A DNA stretch of 64,000 nt from Flavobacterium sp. ACN2 (GTDB taxonomy: Bacteria; Bacteroidota; Bacteroidia; Flavobacteriales; Flavobacteriaceae): positions 273,804 to 337,803 of the forward strand of contig NZ_MRCM01000005.1 of the NCBI RefSeq assembly GCF_002303885.1, written 5' to 3'. The number at the start of each line of letters is the position of its first letter. Positions within the stretch are counted from its first letter, which is position 1. A program made the position numbers and the translations under genes. A model generated the notes under the pieces. The model did not search any database, was not told the DNA's origin, and saw only the letters and a program-made list of their open reading frames with translations. Below, piece after piece: positions 58,228-64,000 of this stretch.

Positions 58228-58857
58228 ATGTCACACATCGAATTGAACGATAAAAAAATTCAGATTCTTAATGTTGCAGAAAGACTTTTTTCTGAGAAAG
58301 GATTTGAGGGTACATCGATACGGGATATCTCCAAAGAGGCCAAAATTAACATTGCTATGGTCTCTTATTATTTTGGTTCAAAAGAAAGGCTACTGGAAGC
58401 TCTGATTTTTTACAAAACTGTTGATTTAAAACTACAACTCGAAAATTTATTACAAGAAGACATAGAACCTCTTGAAAAAGTCAATAAATTAATCGAAATT
58501 TACATCAACAGAATTTGCCTTAACAAAGGGATTTACAGGGTTTTACATTTTGAACTTTACAACAAAAAGAGAGAAAAAAGCCTTCAAGCTTTTACTGAAC
58601 TTAAAAAAGGAAATTTAAAGTCGGTTGAAAGCATTATTAAGCAAGGTCAAGCCCAAGGAGTTTTTAGAAAAGATGTTAATATCCAACTCATTACGCCTAC
58701 AATTATTGGAACCTTTTTTCACTTTCACATGAATCGCTCTTTCTTCGAAGAAATATTTGATTTAAAAACCGAAGAAATGTTTAACAATTACATTAAAAAC
58801 GATCTTACAAAGCACATTCAACAAACTATAAAAGCGCTACTTGTTTATGAAAATTAG
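58228..58857 (+). CDS. TetR/AcrR family transcriptional regulator
   Basis: 209 aa from the ATG at 58228; the TTG at 58204 would lie inside the promoter. N-terminal HTH (R-L-F-S-E-K-G-F-E-G-T-S-I-R-D-I-S-K-E-A-K-I-N-I-A-M-V-S-Y-Y-F-G-S-K-E-R-L) and a helical ligand domain. First gene of the efflux operon; its stop overlaps the tolC-like ATG by 11 bases. Probably autorepresses through the twin operators and is released by a pump substrate. Confidence 0.92.
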   Translation: MSHIELNDKKIQILNVAERLFSEKGFEGTSIRDISKEAKINIAMVSYYFGSKERLLEALIFYKTVDLKLQLENLLQEDIEPLEKVNKLIEIYINRICLNKGIYRVLHFELYNKKREKSLQAFTELKKGNLKSVESIIKQGQAQGVFRKDVNIQLITPTIIGTFFHFHMNRSFFEEIFDLKTEEMFNNYIKNDLTKHIQQTIKALLVYEN

Positions 58858-60166
58858 TCAATTAATGCTCTTTGGAGTTTTCTTTATCGGAATATCTTCA
58901 ATGGAAGCACAAGAGAAAACAAGTTTAACCTTGGGCGAGGCCGTACAAATGGCTTGGGAAAAGAGTAACGAAGTTACACTTGCCAATACTAAGGTAAACA
59001 CAAAAAAATACGAATTAAAAACCGTAAAAAATAATCAATACCCAGATCTTAAAGTTTCCGGTCAATATCAGCGTCTTACAAAAGCATCGATTGATATGCC
59101 TAATCAGGGTGAAAGTGCTTCATTAGCTTCTCCAGATAGAGCAATGCTTGGAATGGCAAATTTAAGTCTTCCTATTTTTGCTGGATTTAAAATTCAAAAC
59201 AGCATTGATGCATACGATAACTTATATGAAGCTGAAAGCGCAAATGCTGAAAAAACTAAAGAAGATGTTGCTTTAAAAGCAATTACTTATTATACGGCAT
59301 TATACAAGGCTCAAAAAACTTTAGATGTTTTAAACGAAAATCAAAAAAGTGCCAAACAGCGTGTTACTGATTTTACAGAGTTGGAGAAAAACGGAATTAT
59401 TCCGAGAAATGATTTATTGAAAGCGCAATTATTAGTTTCTAAAACGCAATTATCTATTGATGAAGCCAATAACAACATCAATAATATCAACTTCTATTTG
59501 ACTACTTTGCTGAAACTAGATCCTAATGTAAAAATTCAGGTAAATGAAGAAGATTTCTTTAATCTTAAAACAAGCAATTCTATAACATCTGATGCTGTTG
59601 CACTTGAAAGCAGAAAAGATTTAGAAGCAATAAGATTACAAGGTAAAGCTTCAGAAGCTAATGTCAAAATTGCAAAAGCTGGATATTATCCTTCAATTTC
59701 ACTTTTAGGCGGTTACACTGCATTTGATCTTAAAGACATTGTAACAGTAAAATATGCGATGAACTTTGGAATCGGATTATCTTATGATTTATCAGGAATT
59801 CTAAAAAATAGTGTTCACGTAAAAGAAGCAGAAAGCAGAGCTTTGGAGGTAAAAAACACCGAAGCAATTATGACAGACCGCATTAAAGTTGAAGTTCAGA
59901 AATCTATTGAAGATTATGACCTAGCAATTAATCAAAGTGTGGTGTATGAAGAAGCATTACAGCAAGCAGCAGAAAACTACAGATTAGTAAAAGATAAATT
60001 TGACAATGGTTTATCTGACACTAATGATTTAGTAGAAGCAGATGTAGAGCATTTAAATGCCAAAATTCAAACTGCTTTATCTAAAGCAACCATTATTCAA
60101 AAATATTACGAATTACTTTCAGTATCAGGACAATTATCACAATCATTCAATCTTTCTAAAATATAA
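58847..60166 (+). CDS. TolC family outer-membrane efflux protein
   Basis: About 439 aa from the ATG at 58847, with a signal peptide (to about S-M-E-A-Q). Two OEP repeats of long helices (L-G-E-A-V-Q-M-A-W-E, G-I-I-P-R-N-D-L-L-K-A, Y-P-S-I-S-L-L-G-G-Y). No lipobox, unlike the OprM-type duct at 19593. Forms the outer-membrane channel of the tripartite EmrAB-type pump. Confidence 0.92.
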   Translation: MKISQLMLFGVFFIGISSMEAQEKTSLTLGEAVQMAWEKSNEVTLANTKVNTKKYELKTVKNNQYPDLKVSGQYQRLTKASIDMPNQGESASLASPDRAMLGMANLSLPIFAGFKIQNSIDAYDNLYEAESANAEKTKEDVALKAITYYTALYKAQKTLDVLNENQKSAKQRVTDFTELEKNGIIPRNDLLKAQLLVSKTQLSIDEANNNINNINFYLTTLLKLDPNVKIQVNEEDFFNLKTSNSITSDAVALESRKDLEAIRLQGKASEANVKIAKAGYYPSISLLGGYTAFDLKDIVTVKYAMNFGIGLSYDLSGILKNSVHVKEAESRALEVKNTEAIMTDRIKVEVQKSIEDYDLAINQSVVYEEALQQAAENYRLVKDKFDNGLSDTNDLVEADVEHLNAKIQTALSKATIIQKYYELLSVSGQLSQSFNLSKI

Positions 60167-60178
60167 TCGATAGCTCTC

Positions 60179-61258
60179 ATGGAAAAGAAAAAAACAAATA
60201 AAAAATTCATCATCATACTTGCAGTTCTGATTTTAGGAGGCGGAACTTACGGAATATCTAAATACCTACACGGTCAAGCTCACGAAGAAACGGATGATGC
60301 TCAAATCGAGAAAAAAATGAACCCGATTATCCCGAGAGTTTCAGGATATATCAGCAAAGTTTATGTGAAAGATAATGATTATGTAAAAAAAGGAGATACT
60401 TTATTTACTATTGACAAGAGAGATTATCAATTAAAGATTGATGAAGCTAATGCTGCTTTATTAGGTGCTGAAGGTCAGTACGAAGCTGCAAAAGCGGATA
60501 TTGGAAGTGCTTATGCAAGCATCTCAGTATCTGATGCTCAAATGAGATCTGCAACCGGTTCTATCGAAAGTGCAAGAATTAGATTGAGACAGCTTACAAA
60601 CGATTACAACCGTTACAACAACTTGTACAAAACTCATACTATTACAAAACAACAATATGAGCAAGCTTTAACAGCAAAAGAAGAAGCAGAAAACCAAGTA
60701 CGTGTTTTAGAGCAACAACAAAAAGCTACTTCTTACCAAAAATCTGTTATTCAGTCAAAATCTAAAGTTTCAGACAAACAAACAGAAGTTGCTGCAGCAA
60801 ACATCAAAAAAGCAAAAACAATGCTAGATGTGGCTCACTTAAACCTTTCTTATACCGTAGTAACTGCTGCAATTGATGGTCAGGTTTCTAAAGTTGATAT
60901 TCAGCCAGGACAATTGGTTCAGCCAGGACAATCTTTATTCTACATCATTAACAACAACGAAGCTTGGGTTGTAGCAAACTTTAAAGAAACACAATTAAAC
61001 AAAATGGTTGTGGGACAAAAAGTAAGTTTAAAAGTAGATGCGTATCCAAACTATGAGTTTAAAGGTACTGTAACTTCTTTCTCACCTGCTACAGGATCTC
61101 GTTTTTCATTATTACCTCCTGACAATGCAACAGGAAACTTCGTAAAAACAATTCAGAGATTACCAGTAAAAATTAGTATAGATGAATCAAACGATCCTGA
61201 GAAAGTAAAACTTTTAAGACCAGGAATGAATGTTGATGTAGATGTACATTTGAAATAA
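60179..61258 (+). CDS. emrA: HlyD/EmrA family membrane fusion protein
   Basis: 359 aa. One N-terminal membrane helix (about 8-26), then T-D-D-A-Q-I-E, the lipoyl half V-S-G-Y-I-S-K-V-Y-V-K-D-N-D-Y-V-K-K-G-D-T-L, a long coiled-coil hairpin (about 95-220), the second lipoyl half with A-A-I-D-G-Q-V-S-K-V-D-I-Q-P-G-Q, and a beta-barrel domain. Adaptor linking the MFS pump to the TolC-like channel. Confidence 0.92.
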   Translation: MEKKKTNKKFIIILAVLILGGGTYGISKYLHGQAHEETDDAQIEKKMNPIIPRVSGYISKVYVKDNDYVKKGDTLFTIDKRDYQLKIDEANAALLGAEGQYEAAKADIGSAYASISVSDAQMRSATGSIESARIRLRQLTNDYNRYNNLYKTHTITKQQYEQALTAKEEAENQVRVLEQQQKATSYQKSVIQSKSKVSDKQTEVAAANIKKAKTMLDVAHLNLSYTVVTAAIDGQVSKVDIQPGQLVQPGQSLFYIINNNEAWVVANFKETQLNKMVVGQKVSLKVDAYPNYEFKGTVTSFSPATGSRFSLLPPDNATGNFVKTIQRLPVKISIDESNDPEKVKLLRPGMNVDVDVHLK

Positions 61259-61263
61259 AATAA

Positions 61264-62850
61264 ATGGCAACAGCAGTACAAGATGACGATTTAGTAGAAT
61301 ACGGTTTCAGACGTGTTGTCATTACGATTACAGCAGTACTTTGTGCACTGCTGGAAATTGTAGATACTACGATTGTAAACGTAGCGCTAACTGACATGCG
61401 CGGAAGTCTTGGTGCTACCTTGACCGATGTGGCATGGGTAATTACAGCATACGCTATTGCGAATGTTATTGTAATTCCGATGACGAGCTGGCTATCGCAG
61501 CAATTTGGAAGACGTAACTATTTTGTGGCTTCCATTATAATATTTACAGTCTGTTCTTTTTTGTGTGGTAATGCCACAAATATTTGGGAGCTTGTAGCTT
61601 TCCGTTTCGTACAAGGTATGGGTGGAGGAGCTTTACTAGTAACAGCCCAAACGATTATTACCGAGAGTTACCCAGTAGCAAAACGTGGAATGGCACAAGC
61701 TATTTACGGCATGGGTGTAATTGTTGGTCCAACTCTAGGTCCGCCTTTGGGAGGATATTTAGTAGATAATTATTCTTGGCCTTATATTTTCTATATCAAT
61801 ATTCCGTTGGGAATTATTGCAACTATTTTGGCTTTAACATTTGTTAGAAGTCCGAAATATGGAGAAAAACTAAAAGCTAATCAGGTTGACTGGTGGGGAA
61901 TTATTTTGTTAAGTGCTTTTATTGGTTCTTTACAATTCGTATTAGAGCACGGACAGCAAGACGACTGGTTTAACGATTCACTTATTGTAACCTTAAGTGT
62001 TGTGACGGTTTTAGGATTGGTTCTTTTTATATGGAGAGAGCTTACCTACAAACATCCGATCGTAAACTTAAGCGTTTTAAAAGATGGTAACCTTAGAATT
62101 GGAACTATAATGTGTTTTATTCTTGGTTTTGGTTTGTACGGTTCGACATTGATTATTCCGATTTATACACAGTCTATTTTAGGATGGACAGCAACTGATG
62201 CAGGATTATTACTGATTCCAGGTTCTATTACAACGGCGATCATGATGCCATTTGTTGGAAATATGATTCAAAAAGGGGTTCCTCAAGGATACATGGTTGG
62301 AGTAGGATTTTTAGTTTTCTTCTTCTTTACTTTTATGATGTATAGCCGAATGACACCAGATACAGGAGTTGAACATATGTATTGGCCCTTAATTTTAAGA
62401 GGAATTGGTTTAGGACTACTTTTCGTACCTATTACAACACTTTCTCTTTCTACTTTGAAAGGAAAACAAATCGGTGAAGGAGCAGCATTTACAGGAATGA
62501 TGCGTCAGTTAGGCGGGTCTTTTGGTATCGCGATCATTACTACTTTCATCACACGTTTCAGCCAATCGCATAGAGTAGATTTAATTAATAACCTAGATCC
62601 TGCCAAGTTTGAAGTACAGCAGCGAATTGCAGGAATGCAGCACGCGTTCATGGCAAAAGGATATAGCGCAGATGTTGCTTTGAAAAAAGCGTATCAGGCT
62701 ATTGAAATGTCAGTGATGAAGCAAAGTACTGTAATGGCATACATGGATATTTTCATGTATCTCGGAATCATGTTTTTATGTTGCATACCGATTATTCTCT
62801 TTATTAAAAAAGGGAAGAACAAAATTAGTGCAGCCGACGCAATGCATTAA
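61264..62850 (+). CDS. emrB: DHA2-family MFS multidrug transporter (EmrB-like)
   Basis: 528 aa with 14 predicted helices. Motif C-type G-P-T-L-G-P-P-L-G-G-Y (about 155-165), helix-1 motif L-L-E-I-V-D-T-T-I-V-N-V-A-L and W-V-I-T-A-Y are DHA2 hallmarks. Drug/proton antiporter; last gene of the TetR-tolC-emrA-emrB operon, six bases after emrA, closed by a terminator. Confidence 0.94.
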   Translation: MATAVQDDDLVEYGFRRVVITITAVLCALLEIVDTTIVNVALTDMRGSLGATLTDVAWVITAYAIANVIVIPMTSWLSQQFGRRNYFVASIIIFTVCSFLCGNATNIWELVAFRFVQGMGGGALLVTAQTIITESYPVAKRGMAQAIYGMGVIVGPTLGPPLGGYLVDNYSWPYIFYINIPLGIIATILALTFVRSPKYGEKLKANQVDWWGIILLSAFIGSLQFVLEHGQQDDWFNDSLIVTLSVVTVLGLVLFIWRELTYKHPIVNLSVLKDGNLRIGTIMCFILGFGLYGSTLIIPIYTQSILGWTATDAGLLLIPGSITTAIMMPFVGNMIQKGVPQGYMVGVGFLVFFFFTFMMYSRMTPDTGVEHMYWPLILRGIGLGLLFVPITTLSLSTLKGKQIGEGAAFTGMMRQLGGSFGIAIITTFITRFSQSHRVDLINNLDPAKFEVQQRIAGMQHAFMAKGYSADVALKKAYQAIEMSVMKQSTVMAYMDIFMYLGIMFLCCIPIILFIKKGKNKISAADAMH

Positions 62851-62878
62851 TGATAATAATAATTTTATAATACGCATA

Positions 62879-62916
62879 AACGCCGAATTCTTAATTGAAT
62901 TCGGCGTTGTTTTTTA
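62879..62916 (+). terminator. Terminator of the efflux operon
   Basis: AACGCCGAATTC (62879-62890) pairs with GAATTCGGCGTT (62897-62908), followed by a T run. Confidence 0.82.
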
Positions 62917-62923
62917 TTTCTAT

Positions 62924-63066
62924 TTTACCGCAAAGAACGCAAAGATTATATTTTTACGAGGTCACAAAACGCAAAGTTCGCAAAGCTTTATCATAAAAAA
63001 CTTTGCGAACTTTGCACGGTTAAAAAAAACTTAGAACCTCAGCCCCTCAGAACCTTAACATCTTTT
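62924..63066. repeat. Intergenic inverted and periodic repeats
   Basis: GCAAAGTTCGCAAAG (62971-62985) is inverted at 63001-63015; the CGCAAAG motif also repeats at the left. An octamer array CTTAGAACCTCAGCCCCTCAG follows at about 63028-63060, of the type found before trpG and trpD. Confidence 0.75.
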
Positions 63067-63071
63067 TAAAA

Positions 63072-63830
63072 TCATCTTGTAAAAACTAAATGATTCCCTT
63101 TAGAAAGATTCGCATCAAACTGATAACCATCGTAATTGAAACCTTTTAAATCGTCAATAGTTTCAGCGTTTGTATCGATAATATAACGAACCATCATACC
63201 TCTCGCCTTTTTCGCAAAGAAACTGATCATTTTTAGCTTTCCATCTTTGTAATCCTTGAAATCTGGAGTGATTACAGGAACTTTTAAAGCTTTTACATCA
63301 ACCGCCGAAAAATATTCATTGCTCGCTAAATTCACAAACAATTCGTCTTTTTTCAATTCTTTATTCAAAGCTTTAGTCACAGTTGGTTTCCAGAATTCAT
63401 GCAGATTTTTAGATTCACCAACCGGCATTTTTGTTCCCATTTCCAAACGATACGCCTGCATTAAATCAAGCGGTTTCAAAAGACCGTAAAGACCTGATAG
63501 AATTCGAAGTTTATCTTGTAAATCATCTAATTTTTCTAACGGAATTGTATAAGCATCTAAACCTGTATAAACGTCACCATCAAATGTATAAACCGCCGGA
63601 CGCGCATTTTCTGGTGTGAAAGGCGTTTTCCACTCCTGATTTCTCTTCCAGTTTAAATCGGCTAATTTGTCTGAGATAGACATTAATTCTGATAATTCAG
63701 AAGGCTTTTTTTCTTTTACTACTTTATGAACCACTCTTGCTTCTTTTAAGAATGAAGGTTCTGTATATTGAGATGTTGGTAATTCTTTTTCGAAATTCAG
63801 TGATTTCGCTGGAGATATAACAATTTTCAT
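63072..63830 (-). CDS. yaaA: Peroxide stress protein YaaA (DUF328/UPF0246)
   Basis: 252 aa. N-terminal M-K-I-V-I-S-P-A-K-S-L-N-F, then L-N-W-K-R-N-Q-E-W, G-D-V-Y-T-G-L-D-A, and R-I-L-S-G-L-Y-G-L-L-K-P-L-D-L-M-Q-A-Y-R-L-E-M-G-T are the family's conserved blocks. In E. coli YaaA limits intracellular iron during peroxide stress. Monocistronic. The 63831-64000 remainder contains only a copy of the CACGAATTCACGAATT repeat motif near 63919. Confidence 0.93.
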   Translation of the reverse strand: MKIVISPAKSLNFEKELPTSQYTEPSFLKEARVVHKVVKEKKPSELSELMSISDKLADLNWKRNQEWKTPFTPENARPAVYTFDGDVYTGLDAYTIPLEKLDDLQDKLRILSGLYGLLKPLDLMQAYRLEMGTKMPVGESKNLHEFWKPTVTKALNKELKKDELFVNLASNEYFSAVDVKALKVPVITPDFKDYKDGKLKMISFFAKKARGMMVRYIIDTNAETIDDLKGFNYDGYQFDANLSKGNHLVFTR

Positions 63831-64000
63831 GTGTGCATTTTTCTGTGATTCAAAAATACAAATTGCATTTCTAAAAATTATCGTTTACAATTGATTTGTT
63901 CTATTGTTGTATTTTTTTTTAGCCACGAATTCACGAATTTATTTTTAAAATCTTTAAGAATAATTTCGAACGAATTTGTGTAATTCACTATCCCTTTTTT

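Noticed and set aside
1..64000. tRNA, rRNA, CRISPR array, integrase, transposase or RAYT gene
   Set aside because: Looked for typical T-loop motifs, regularly spaced direct repeats with unique spacers, and recombinase products; none seen. The REP repeats are present without their transposase.

Overview
The window is a low-GC chromosomal segment from a member of the Bacteroidota, most likely Flavobacterium. The supporting evidence is the many TAnnTTTG -7 promoter elements, a Bacteroid-trp type leader with a W-W-W peptide, lipoprotein-rich gene content, a subtype-iii (Bacteroidota) type VI secretion spike/tube pair, and families of palindromic intergenic repeats. No tRNA, rRNA, CRISPR array, transposase or integrase gene was seen.

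Layout. 1-3.7 kb: a small lipoprotein, a lipoprotein-anchored TPR histidine kinase whose start codon lies inside a terminator hairpin, a deoxyribonucleotidase and a DeoR-type regulator. 3.7-19.6 kb: an accessory island bounded by ~68-bp direct repeats of the 3' end of an outer-membrane efflux gene. It opens with a predicted pseudoknotted RNA ahead of an 89-aa ORF. It then carries, on the minus strand, hcp, vgrG, a 56-aa spike-like ORF, and two DUF2235 (Tle1-like) phospholipase effectors, each followed by DUF2931 lipoproteins (likely immunity proteins). Further on are the C-terminal relic of a third effector, orphan immunity-type genes, and REP/BIME palindromes at the module borders. No T6SS baseplate or sheath genes are present, so this is an orphan hcp-vgrG effector island.

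19.6-32 kb: an HAE1-type RND efflux operon, an M1 aminopeptidase, NADP-dependent GAPDH and a rhodanese. 32-44 kb: a sulfur module. A cysteine-bearing Crp/Fnr regulator, TauE, a CstB-like persulfide dioxygenase-rhodanese and a YeeE/YedE pair are interleaved with cydAB, two XRE regulators and repeats. Near-identical GTGA-N6-TTAC palindromes sit exactly 23 bp upstream of the -7 boxes of tauE and the CstB-like gene, which suggests one regulon. 44-49.6 kb: glpD, a MarR-nitroreductase-YceI operon with tandem operators, and a beta-helix surface protein. 49.6-57.5 kb: the trp operon (leader, E, lipoprotein, G, D, C, F, B, GGCT-like, A), with 7- or 8-nt periodic repeats in its spacers. 57.5-64 kb: a TetR-controlled TolC/EmrA/EmrB efflux operon with twin operators, and yaaA.

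The most interesting feature is the direct-repeat-flanked T6SS effector-immunity island, with its relics, unannotated small ORF and BIME-bounded modules. Next are the candidate pseudoknotted RNA and the shared Crp/Fnr operator pair.
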